This document shows, piece by piece, positions 1 to 5,923 of a DNA stretch of 5,936 bases. Made by a program: the position numbers and the translations under genes. Within the stretch, counting starts at the first letter, position 1. Every line of letters starts with the position of its first letter. Source of the DNA: an uncultured Flavobacteriales bacterium. GTDB taxonomy: Bacteria > Bacteroidota > Bacteroidia > Flavobacteriales > Weeksellaceae. Below the pieces are notes generated by a model. The model was not told where the DNA came from. It was given only the letters and a program-made list of their open reading frames with translations, and searched no databases. The stretch covers positions 1-5,936 of the forward strand of contig CALFIE010000037.1 in assembly GCA_937876095.1 (NCBI GenBank), given 5' to 3'.

Positions 1-114
1 TGTCTAGTTTTACTATTCCTGGCTCCATTAAATTTATTAATCATTTTTGTCTTAGTCTATCTAGAACTAGATACAATAGAATTATTTTTATCAGGTAGCG
101 CTCTTCATAATTAA
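1..114 (+). CDS. C-terminal tail of a membrane protein (partial, cut by left edge)
   Basis: Frame 1 is open from the first base to a TAA at 112-114 and gives 37 residues. They start with a strongly hydrophobic stretch (about residues 2-20, rich in Leu, Ile, Val and Phe) and end in a short polar tail (SGSALHN). G+C is about 27% up to this stop and falls to about 13% between it and the next gene, which fits a coding/non-coding boundary at the stop. I do not recognise the family. Very AT-rich non-coding DNA also reads as hydrophobic residues, so this may not be a gene. A competing reading is a reverse-strand gene starting at 44 and running off the edge, but it would not explain the higher G+C at 45-107. 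Confidence 0.38.
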   Translation, partial: CLVLLFLAPLNLLIIFVLVYLELDTIELFLSGSALHN

Positions 115-189
115 GTGATTAAAAATAAGATAATTTTTGATATAAAAAAATAATTTATGAATAAAATTAAGATTTATCAGTAATAATCA

Positions 190-197
190 TAAATTTG
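190..197 (+). promoter_or_regulatory. Candidate -7 promoter box of the GtrA gene
   Basis: TAAATTTG fits the Bacteroidota -7 consensus TAnnTTTG. It lies 17 bases before the ATG at 215, so a start point near 201-204 would leave a leader of only 10-14 nt. No TTG or TTTG box lies at the expected distance upstream (about 167-172), so only half the promoter is supported. The surrounding DNA is very AT-rich, which raises the chance of a random match. Confidence 0.4.
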
Positions 198-214
198 TAC
201 GTTATTTATATTTA

Positions 215-673
215 ATGAAACAACTTCTCTTAAAACAAAAACAGGTTCTGTATTTCGTAATAGCAGGTGCATTGAGTGCGGTAGTTGAAATTGGTAGTTT
301 CAAAATTTTCAGTGAAATTATTCCGCAATATTTTCCCCAAGAATTAGATTGGCACCACATCAATTTCCCAATGAGCAATATTTTCTCTACTAGTTTGGGA
401 ATTATCACCAACTATTTCCTGAGTATTTGGTTTGTTTTTGAGCGCGGAAAACATTCTAAAAAAAGAGAGTTTACTTATTTTATAGTTGTTTCTGTAATTT
501 CTACTTTGATTTCTCTATTGTTATTCCAAGTTTTTTATGATGAAATTTTCAAGGAAAATGTTGATTTGAAATTCTATGTTTTCAGTGTGAAAATGCAGAG
601 TAAAATTGCGGCCATTTTAATGGTTTCTATATTGAATTATGCGGTTAAAAAACGATTTGTTTTTAATGGTTAA
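215..673 (+). CDS. GtrA family membrane protein
   Basis: This 152-residue protein has the size and layout of the GtrA family (PF04138). Four hydrophobic segments are visible at about 11-30, 54-75, 85-107 and 126-146. The family's repeated 'Asn, then aromatic/hydrophobic run, then F-V-F' pattern appears twice, after segment 2 (NYFLSIWFVF, 66-75) and at the C-terminus (NYAVKKRFVF, 141-150). Characterised GtrA-like proteins help move undecaprenyl-phosphate-linked sugars across the inner membrane for O-antigen or wall glycosylation. No glycosyltransferase lies beside this one, so its substrate cannot be inferred. The loop between segments 1 and 2 (about 31-53) is longer than in the smallest family members and holds a His pair. 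The ATG at 215 is preceded by an A/T-rich leader without a Shine-Dalgarno, and the first membrane segment begins 10 residues in, so the start is convincing. The next gene follows in the same direction. Confidence 0.85.
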   Translation: MKQLLLKQKQVLYFVIAGALSAVVEIGSFKIFSEIIPQYFPQELDWHHINFPMSNIFSTSLGIITNYFLSIWFVFERGKHSKKREFTYFIVVSVISTLISLLLFQVFYDEIFKENVDLKFYVFSVKMQSKIAAILMVSILNYAVKKRFVFNG

Positions 674-752
674 TTGCATTTAAAAAGAAAAAAAAATCAT
701 CATTAATAATGACAAAAAAGCGAATAAAATTAAAAAACTGCTTATATTGTCC

Positions 753-760
753 TAAATTTG
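753..760 (+). promoter_or_regulatory. Candidate -7 promoter box of the plsC-like gene
   Basis: TAAATTTG matches TAnnTTTG and is identical to the box in front of the GtrA gene. It ends 11 bases before the ATG at 772. It lies inside the reading frame that would be used if translation began at 709, so it argues for the start at 772. A clear TTTG at the -33 position (around 730-733) is missing. Confidence 0.4.
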
Positions 761-771
761 GTATTGAAAAA

Positions 772-1485
772 ATGACAAAAATTCTAAATTATATTTGGCG
801 AATTTGGTTTATGATTTTGGGAATTGTTTTGACCATTATCTTGGGAATTCCTGTGATGTTACTCTCTATAAGAAAAGAACATTACCAGTATTGCTATTTT
901 TTCATCAGACTGTGGTGTTTAGGTATGTTCTACGGAATGGGTTTCCGATATCAACTCGTAAATTTATCTGGAAAAGAGATGGATTTGAGCAGAGATTATG
1001 TGATTATTTCTAATCACACTTCTATTATAGATATTTTCCTGATCAGTGTTTTACACAAAAATCATCCTCTTTTTTATGTTGGTAAAAAAGAATTGGTAAA
1101 AATCCCTATTTTTGGTACCATTTATAAGCGAATTTGTGTAATGGTCGACAGAAACAGTGCGCAAAGCAGAGCAGATGTGTACAGAAGATGTGCAGAACGT
1201 ATGAATGAAGGTCAAAGTGTGGTAATTTTTCCGGAAGGTGGAGTTCCTGATGATACTTCGGTAGTTTTGGATCAATTTAAAGACGGTGCATTTATTTTAG
1301 CTTCTAAACACCAGTTTCCGATTTTAGTTTATACCTTTAGAGATTTAAAGAAAATGTTTCCTTTTAGGTATGATCAAGGTTATCCTGGTAAAATCACGGT
1401 GTATTTAAATGCCATTTTGGAACCAGACCAAAATACAGAGCAACTGAAAGAAACCGCTTATGAATTGATGAAAAAAACTTTGTAA
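772..1485 (+). CDS. plsC: 1-acyl-sn-glycerol-3-phosphate acyltransferase (PlsC/LPLAT family)
   Basis: PlsC enzymes add an acyl chain to position 2 of lysophosphatidic acid to make phosphatidic acid, at the cytoplasmic face of the inner membrane. From the start at 772 the protein has 237 residues, a usual length for the family. An N-terminal hydrophobic segment covers about residues 9-32. The catalytic H-x4-D motif is at 82-87 (HTSIID, His82 and Asp87), the GKKELVKIPIFG block follows at about 104-115, and the substrate-binding FPEGG motif is at 153-157. The frame is also open from an ATG at 709, which would add 21 residues (basic, with two Cys) that add nothing to the acyltransferase fold. I prefer 772 because the remembered flavobacterial homologues begin just before the membrane segment and because a promoter-like box lies at 753-760. 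The lysophospholipid substrate is inferred from the family; some relatives acylate ornithine or other lipids. Confidence 0.87.
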   Translation: MTKILNYIWRIWFMILGIVLTIILGIPVMLLSIRKEHYQYCYFFIRLWCLGMFYGMGFRYQLVNLSGKEMDLSRDYVIISNHTSIIDIFLISVLHKNHPLFYVGKKELVKIPIFGTIYKRICVMVDRNSAQSRADVYRRCAERMNEGQSVVIFPEGGVPDDTSVVLDQFKDGAFILASKHQFPILVYTFRDLKKMFPFRYDQGYPGKITVYLNAILEPDQNTEQLKETAYELMKKTL

Positions 1486-1551
1486 TCTTAGTTTTTTGAA
1501 AAAACGATATTATTAATTAACAAAAACAAACAAAATATTAATTATATAATT

Positions 1552-2997
1552 ATGTCTAACTACTCTAAATCAACCAATTGGGGGCAATTTATTCCATTGG
1601 TTACGGTATTTTTTTTCTGGGGATTTGTTGCTGCAAGCAATGATATTTTAATTCCAGTTTTCAGAAAAGCCTTTGATCTCACCCAAACACAAAGTCAAAT
1701 GGTTTCATTTGCTTTTTATGTTGCTTATACGGTAGGCTCTATCATTTATATTTTTATTTCTAAAGCTATGAAGCAGGACATCATCAACAAAATTGGTTAT
1801 AAAAATGGGTTGATTGTTGGATTGCTGATTTCTGCAGCCGGAACATTGCTATTTTATCCCGCAGCAAATCTTGGTTCATTTGCACTGATGATTTCTGGAC
1901 TTTTTATAGTTGGTTTGGGTTTTTCTCTTCAGCAAATCGTTGCAAATCCTTTAGCAATAGAAATTGGACCAGTAGAAACTGGTGCACAACGATTAACAAT
2001 GGCAGGAGGAATTAATAATTTTGGAACTACGATTGGTCCTCTGATTGTTTCTTTTGCAATTTTCGGTTCTACAACCGCTTCTAACACCGAAGCAAGTATA
2101 GAAAGTGTAAAAATTCCTTATCTGGTTTTAGGAGCAGCTTTTATTATAGTTGCAGTATTGTTAAAATTTTCTTCATTACCACAAATTACACCAACTTTGA
2201 AAGAAAATACTGATGTAGAGAAAGATGGTCAACACAGAACTTCGGTGTACCAATTTCCACAATTGGTTTTGGGAATGATTGCTATTTTTGTGTATGTAGG
2301 AGTAGAAGTTTCAACTGCAAGTAATTTGCCTGCATATATGGAAAAATCACTCGGATTTGCTACCAAAGACATTGCACCTTATGTTTCGCTTTATTGGGCA
2401 TCTCTTATGATTGGAAGATGGACTGGTGCTGTTGATGCTTTTGATTTTGGTGCTGGTTTCAAAAAAATCTTACGATTTTTGGCTCCTTATTTGGCTTTTG
2501 GTGTGTTCTTACTCGTAAATGCTATTGCTCAACATAACCTATCCCACTTTTATATATATGGTTTGGTAATTTTGGTAATGATTGCTGCAGATATTGCTAG
2601 TAAAGGAAATCCTGCTAGAATGTTACTTCTATTTTCTGTAATGGGAATTCTTGCTTTAGCAATAGGAATGGCAACTACAGGAATGTTTTCTGTGTATGCC
2701 TTCACAAGTGTAGGATTATTCTGTAGTACTTTGTGGCCTTGTATTTTTGCTTTGGCAATCAATGGACTTGGAAAATTCACCAACCAAGGAAGTAGTTCTC
2801 TAATTATGATGATTTGTGGAGGTGGTTTCATAAGTCTTTTGCAAGGTTACTTGGCAGATGTTGTGAATATACACTTCAGTTATATAGTTGGTATCGCTTG
2901 TTTTGCTTATCTTGCTTTTTATGCAATACGTGTAACTGGAATTCTGAAATCACAAGGAATTGATCTGAATCAGGTACAAAAGAGTGGAAATCACTAA
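1552..2997 (+). CDS. Sugar MFS transporter, FHS (FucP/GluP-like) family
   Basis: This 481-residue inner-membrane protein belongs to the fucose/glucose/galactose:H+ symporter branch of the major facilitator superfamily. About 12 hydrophobic segments are visible, with a polar central loop at about 210-232. Family landmarks are: FFWGF then NDILIP (20-35, with Asp31 matching the proton-coupling Asp46 of E. coli FucP); LQQIVANPL (126-134); the RL..AGGINNFGTTIGP block (147-163); IGRWTG (287-292); and the C-terminal LWPCIFALAI..LG, QGSSSLIMM and GGG run (394-425). Gln128 occupies the position of FucP Glu135, as I recall for many Bacteroidota members, which suggests glucose or galactose rather than fucose, but the substrate is not provable here. 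The start ATG is followed by a short polar leader and segment 1. No good promoter is visible in the 66 nt before it. The gene ends with two TAA codons in a row and overlaps the next gene by 14 bp. Confidence 0.9.
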   Translation: MSNYSKSTNWGQFIPLVTVFFFWGFVAASNDILIPVFRKAFDLTQTQSQMVSFAFYVAYTVGSIIYIFISKAMKQDIINKIGYKNGLIVGLLISAAGTLLFYPAANLGSFALMISGLFIVGLGFSLQQIVANPLAIEIGPVETGAQRLTMAGGINNFGTTIGPLIVSFAIFGSTTASNTEASIESVKIPYLVLGAAFIIVAVLLKFSSLPQITPTLKENTDVEKDGQHRTSVYQFPQLVLGMIAIFVYVGVEVSTASNLPAYMEKSLGFATKDIAPYVSLYWASLMIGRWTGAVDAFDFGAGFKKILRFLAPYLAFGVFLLVNAIAQHNLSHFYIYGLVILVMIAADIASKGNPARMLLLFSVMGILALAIGMATTGMFSVYAFTSVGLFCSTLWPCIFALAINGLGKFTNQGSSSLIMMICGGGFISLLQGYLADVVNIHFSYIVGIACFAYLAFYAIRVTGILKSQGIDLNQVQKSGNH

Positions 2998-4045
2998 TAA
3001 AATATCAATTTTCAACAAGAAAAGATTTTGGGTGGGTATTTTACTTGCCCAATTTCTTTTGTTTTATTTATTCTCAAAAGTTCCAATTATCATAAATTTC
3101 TTTTCCATTTTTTTTGAATTTCAGAAGTATCTTCATCAAAAAACATTTTCGGTTTTCCCGTTTTCTTTTGGGGATTTAATGTATATAGTTTTGTTTTTTG
3201 TTCTGATATTTTTACTCCTAAAAATCATTAAAAAAGAAAATCGAAAAAAGTACGGCTTACTAATACTAGCACTGCTAAATGCATTATATTTTGTATATCA
3301 ATTATTTTGGGGAATGTTGTATTTCCAAACGCCATTATTAGCAAAATTACCAAAAGGAGAACCTACTCAACAAGAACTAGAGGAATTAGCAATAAAGTAC
3401 TTGAAAGAATGCAAAAAATTACGAACTCAAGTTAAAGAGGATAAAAATGGTGTATTTAAAGTACAAGAAATTTCAAATATTAAAAAAGAAATCATTGAAG
3501 GTTCTACTCAAGTTTCAAGATTTTTTTTAGATAAAAAAATAACAGGAATTCAATCAATCAAACCGAGTCTTTTTGGCAATACAATGAACTATACTGGGAT
3601 TTCTGGTTATTACAATCCTTTTACTACTGAAGCACAATATAACGCTAAACTACCCTCATCTATTACTCCATTTACAATTTCTCATGAATACGCACATCAA
3701 TTAGGATATGCGCGTGAACAAGAGGCAAATTTCATAGGATATTTGATTAGCCAACAAACAAAAAATCCTGAAATACAATATAGTTGTAATTTTTATGTAT
3801 TAAAAAGTCTATTAAGGCTTTTAATAAAAGACAATCCAGAATTGGTAAAACAAATAGTTAACAACTATTCTGATGGTATGAAACGAGACCGATTATATGA
3901 AAAGCGATTCTTTATACAACATGAAGGGATCTTAGATCAATTCTTCATGTATACAAATAACCTATTTTTACAAACCAACCAACAAGATGGGAGCATCTCC
4001 TATTCTTACTTCATTGACTTGTTGGTACGCTATAAGCGCCTATAA
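2984..4045 (+). CDS. DUF3810 domain membrane protein, putative zinc metallopeptidase
   Basis: The 353-residue protein matches my memory of DUF3810 (PF12725), a family of unknown function common in Bacteroidota. Three hydrophobic segments lie at about 15-40, 64-82 and 90-112. A soluble domain follows with an HEXXH zinc-peptidase motif at 234-238 (SHEYAHQLGYAREQEANF, 233-250). His234 and His238 would be zinc ligands, Glu235 the catalytic base, and Glu247 (or Glu245) the likely third ligand, as in gluzincin-like enzymes. Upstream, NYTGISGYYNPFTTEA (202-217) is probably part of the active-site fold. Proteolysis has not been shown for the family to my knowledge, so this is inference. Translation must begin at the GTG at 2984, inside the end of the sugar transporter gene, because no ATG occurs in frame until about residue 66, beyond the first membrane segment. 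The 14-bp overlap suggests co-transcription and translational coupling. The stop lies 3 nt before a strong hairpin. Confidence 0.8.
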   Translation: MEITNKISIFNKKRFWVGILLAQFLLFYLFSKVPIIINFFSIFFEFQKYLHQKTFSVFPFSFGDLMYIVLFFVLIFLLLKIIKKENRKKYGLLILALLNALYFVYQLFWGMLYFQTPLLAKLPKGEPTQQELEELAIKYLKECKKLRTQVKEDKNGVFKVQEISNIKKEIIEGSTQVSRFFLDKKITGIQSIKPSLFGNTMNYTGISGYYNPFTTEAQYNAKLPSSITPFTISHEYAHQLGYAREQEANFIGYLISQQTKNPEIQYSCNFYVLKSLLRLLIKDNPELVKQIVNNYSDGMKRDRLYEKRFFIQHEGILDQFFMYTNNLFLQTNQQDGSISYSYFIDLLVRYKRL

Positions 4046-4048
4046 AAA

Positions 4049-4074
4049 AGAATCGTATCTTACGATACGATTCT
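4049..4074 (-). terminator. Strong hairpin at the convergent gene ends, U-tract on the reverse strand
   Basis: AGAATCGTATC (4049-4059) and GATACGATTCT (4064-4074) form a perfect 11-bp stem with a TTAC loop. Reading the reverse strand, a T-run follows the stem (complement of the A-run at 4044-4049), as in an intrinsic terminator. Reading forward, the stem is followed by TAAAAAC, with no U-tract. The hairpin therefore best fits termination of leftward transcripts, although it may also protect the 3' end of the forward mRNA. The reverse-strand T-run overlaps the DUF3810 stop codon. Confidence 0.75.
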
Positions 4075-4398
4075 AAAAACACAAATGATGAAAAAAAATT
4101 TATTGCTTTTTCTTAGCAGCGTAAACGACTATCAAAGCGGTTGTAAAGGTACTATAATTTTTAATATAAGCAAAAATATTTATATAAAAAAATGATATTT
4201 ATTTTAATTTTATGAAAATGAAAGCTAAACTTCAATATTTTTGCGTATTTTAATCTTATATAGAAAATTTTTACTAAAAAAAATTCTTATAGATTACATG
4301 ATTAACTAAATACAAAAATATAATTAATAAATAAATATCAAAAAACATTGCTTACAACACAAAATAATCATTTAATATACTTAATTTTAAATTATTGC
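4075..4398. other. AT-rich convergent gap with no confident gene
   Basis: These 324 bases separate the hairpin after the DUF3810 gene from the tRNA terminator. Most of it is extremely AT-rich. One patch of higher G+C (about 4105-4150) reads on the reverse strand as a short membrane-like C-terminus (TFTTALIVVYAAKKKQ, then stop at 4102-4100), but that frame has no ATG before an upstream stop at 4199-4201. On the forward strand the same patch is a 36-codon frame starting ATG ATG (4085-4195) with no recognisable similarity. No tRNA, tmRNA or repeat array is visible. A two-box promoter-like site on the reverse strand (4313-4342) is listed separately. Confidence 0.6.
4313..4342 (-). promoter_or_regulatory. 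Possible leftward promoter in the convergent gap
   Basis: On the reverse strand a TTTG (4342-4339) is followed after 18 nt by TATTTTTG (4320-4313), which fits the Bacteroidota two-box promoter. It points left, towards the hairpin at 4049-4074, so a transcript of about 260 nt is possible. The surrounding composition makes chance matches common, so confidence is low. Confidence 0.25.
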
Positions 4399-4430
4399 AA
4401 AAAAAATCTCAACTAAAAAAGTTGAGATTT
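4399..4430 (-). terminator. Intrinsic terminator of the tRNA
   Basis: AAATCTCAACT (4404-4414) and AGTTGAGATTT (4420-4430) form a perfect 11-bp stem with a five-base loop. On the reverse strand the stem ends in a run of eight T residues (complement of 4399-4406). It begins two bases after the last tRNA base, so it almost certainly ends the tRNA transcript. It may also serve the upstream TlpA-like gene, which has no terminator of its own before the tRNA. Confidence 0.88.
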
Positions 4431-4431
4431 G

Positions 4432-4505
4432 TAGCGAAGACGGGAATTGAACCCGTGACCTCAGGGTTATGAATCCTGCGCTCTAACCATCTGAGCTACC
4501 TCGCC
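4432..4505 (-). tRNA. tRNA-Met (anticodon CAU)
   Basis: The 74-nt reverse-strand sequence folds into a full cloverleaf: acceptor GGCGAGG/CTTCGCT with G-U pairs at 1-72 and 6-67, D arm GCTC/GAGC around a 9-base loop, anticodon loop TTCATAA, and T arm ACGGG/CCCGT around TTCAATT, with discriminator A. The anticodon is CAU. Initiator tRNA is unlikely because the C1·A72 mismatch and the GGG/CCC anticodon stem are absent, so this is elongator tRNA-Met, or less likely the Ile tRNA whose CAU is modified to lysidine. The top pair of the anticodon stem is an A31·C39 mismatch. CCA is not encoded: the genome reads A-CAA after position 72. Confidence 0.96.
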
Positions 4506-4517
4506 GTTAAAGTGGTG

Positions 4518-4548
4518 CAAATATAATGATATTTTGCTTTTTGCCAAA
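4518..4548 (-). promoter_or_regulatory. tRNA promoter, Bacteroidota consensus
   Basis: Read on the reverse strand, TTTG (4548-4545) is followed after exactly 19 nt by TATATTTG (4525-4518), matching the TTTG-N19-TAnnTTTG consensus at every fixed position. The predicted start near 4514-4515 is about 9 nt before the tRNA 5' end. The -33 box lies only a few bases after the stop codon of the upstream TlpA-like gene (stop at 4553-4551), so the tRNA is expressed independently despite the tight spacing. Confidence 0.8.
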
Positions 4549-4550
4549 AT

Positions 4551-5837
4551 TTATTTAATCTTAAAATAATTTAAAACTTCTGTTGCATTTCCAGGTAAAT
4601 AAATTATTTTATTGTCTGAATCTAAAATATAAAAAGTAGGTGTTGCATGAAGATTATAAGTATCTACAAAACTGCTATTCCATCCTTTCAATTCACTATC
4701 ATTAATCCATGGTAATGCAGCGATTTTTTTGTTATAGGAATCTTTATCGGCATCAATTGAAAAACCTATTATTTCTATATTTTGTTGTTTAAGTACATTA
4801 TATTTCTCTAAAAGTTTTGGTAATTCAGCTTCACAATGTGTGCAAGTAGAAGACCAGAAAACAATAACTTTCTTATCGGTTTTCACATCATATAAACTCT
4901 TCGCATTGGTATTATTTGCAGAATTGAAAACATAATTAGGGAACTTTGCACCCATTTCTACATTCTTGTTTGATTTAATGGTTGCTGCCAATCGATCATT
5001 AATGGTACATTTCAAATTTTTGGCTTCAGTTAAATACTTATTTTTAAGCATAGACATATCATACACATCAAATATATCGATTAATTCAGAAAGTACAGTT
5101 TGTCCTCTAGGAGTTTCAATATTTACAGTTTGTAATAGTTGATCTACATTTTTAATAGTAGCTGCATTGTCACCTGAATTTAGAAAAGATACGAGTATAG
5201 GTCTTAGTAAAGAAGAAGTCTCTAAAAATGAACCGGTAGAAGTAATAAATTTCGTAATTTCTTCAATAGAAGGTTTTTTTCCTACTGAGTTTGTAGTCAA
5301 AAATTTTCCGTAGTTCATTCTGTAATATGATACAAATGGATTTTTTGTTTCATCAATTATCATATTATTATTCAATCTGTCAATTTCTTTTTTCAAAGCC
5401 AATCCAAAATCAGAATTTGGTTTATAGTATTCCTTAATTTGTACTAATGCAGGAAAGATCATTTCATTTTTCTTTTGCAAATCTTGCATAGTTTCCATTA
5501 GTATATTGGAATCATCAAGATAAACAACATCTTTAATTCTATTGTTATTAATTTCTAAATTAACTTGAACATCCCTATTTTCTGATATTAAATTTATAGA
5601 ATTGTTGTTTTCAGGAAAATATATCTTCATCATTCCAATATAAGGTTTTTCAAATTTAAAAACCCAAAGATTGTTCTTCTTTGTTACTTTAGAAGAAATA
5701 ATATCTTTAGATCCATTTAAAGTATACATAATTGCTTCTTTTGGTGAAAAATCAGATGTAGTATTTACTTTAACAGTAAATTGTGCATTACTATACAAAC
5801 CTAGACAGGCCAGTATAAAAAAAAGTTGTTTTTTCAT
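4551..5837 (-). CDS. Exported TlpA-like thioredoxin-fold thiol-disulfide protein
   Basis: The 428-residue protein begins with a signal peptide (MKKQLFFILACLGLYSNA, likely cut before Gln19). ILAC at 8-11 could be a lipobox, but the hydrophobic residues after it make ordinary signal peptidase cleavage more likely. Residues 20 to about 290 form a long, helix-rich N-terminal region with an initial beta-rich part, resembling the DUF4369-type architecture seen in Bacteroidota thioredoxins; I cannot assign it firmly. The C-terminal thioredoxin domain (about 296-428) starts with GAKFPNY, carries the redox motif CTHC (332-335) after VIVFWSS, and has the cis-proline in ATPTF (Pro400). The protein probably reduces or exchanges disulfides in the periplasm, for example in cytochrome maturation or stress response; no partner gene is nearby. 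After export only one other Cys (277) remains. ATG at 5837 is the only sensible start because it is followed directly by the signal peptide. A hairpin lies 11 nt before it. Confidence 0.88.
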   Translation of the reverse strand: MKKQLFFILACLGLYSNAQFTVKVNTTSDFSPKEAIMYTLNGSKDIISSKVTKKNNLWVFKFEKPYIGMMKIYFPENNNSINLISENRDVQVNLEINNNRIKDVVYLDDSNILMETMQDLQKKNEMIFPALVQIKEYYKPNSDFGLALKKEIDRLNNNMIIDETKNPFVSYYRMNYGKFLTTNSVGKKPSIEEITKFITSTGSFLETSSLLRPILVSFLNSGDNAATIKNVDQLLQTVNIETPRGQTVLSELIDIFDVYDMSMLKNKYLTEAKNLKCTINDRLAATIKSNKNVEMGAKFPNYVFNSANNTNAKSLYDVKTDKKVIVFWSSTCTHCEAELPKLLEKYNVLKQQNIEIIGFSIDADKDSYNKKIAALPWINDSELKGWNSSFVDTYNLHATPTFYILDSDNKIIYLPGNATEVLNYFKIK

Positions 5838-5848
5838 AAAGTAAATGT

Positions 5849-5876
5849 AAAAAACTCACCGATTTTCAGTGAGTTT
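5849..5876 (-). terminator. Terminator-like hairpin just upstream of the TlpA-like gene
   Basis: AAACTCAC (5852-5859) and GTGAGTTT (5869-5876) pair over 8 bp. On the reverse strand a G·U and a G-C pair extend the stem to 10 bp with a five-base loop, while on the forward strand one of these would be a C·A mismatch. A run of six T residues follows on the reverse strand (complement of 5849-5854). It most simply ends an upstream leftward gene outside the window; it could instead act as a leader attenuator for the TlpA-like gene. Confidence 0.7.
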
Positions 5877-5923
5877 AAAATAAAATTTTTATAATAATTT
5901 ATTAAATATTTTGTTCTTTATAT

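Noticed and set aside
1..44. Reverse-strand start (ATG at 44-42) of a gene running off the left edge
   Set aside because: Only 14 codons are visible, with no promoter, and the G+C pattern fits the forward partial frame better.
58..73. Inverted repeat TATCTAG-AA-CTAGATA, a possible operator
   Set aside because: It lies inside the probable partial coding region, is AT-rich and short, and no adjacent promoter is seen. It would matter only if a reverse gene starts at 44.
795..1013. 72-codon forward frame inside the plsC-like gene
   Set aside because: It is an out-of-frame overlap with a gene whose motifs are clear, and it has no features of its own.
1491..1505. GTTTTT-TGA-AAAAAC inverted repeat after the plsC-like gene
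   Set aside because: The stem is only six pairs, nearly all A-T, and no T-run follows. It is too weak to call a terminator.
2550..2831. 93-codon antisense frame within the sugar transporter gene
   Set aside because: It is a shadow of a strongly supported coding region, and its translation resembles no known family. The antisense frames at 202-411 and 1051-1275 were rejected for the same reason.
4113..4124. TTA GCA GCG TAA, which resembles the Leu-Ala-Ala-stop end of a tmRNA tag
   Set aside because: There is no Ala acceptor stem, no T arm and no preceding tag-like codons, so the match is chance.
4085..4195. Forward 36-codon frame starting ATG ATG AAA in the convergent gap
   Set aside because: It has a Lys-rich, hydrophobic start like a signal peptide, but it ends in random AT-rich sequence, has no recognisable similarity and no supported promoter.
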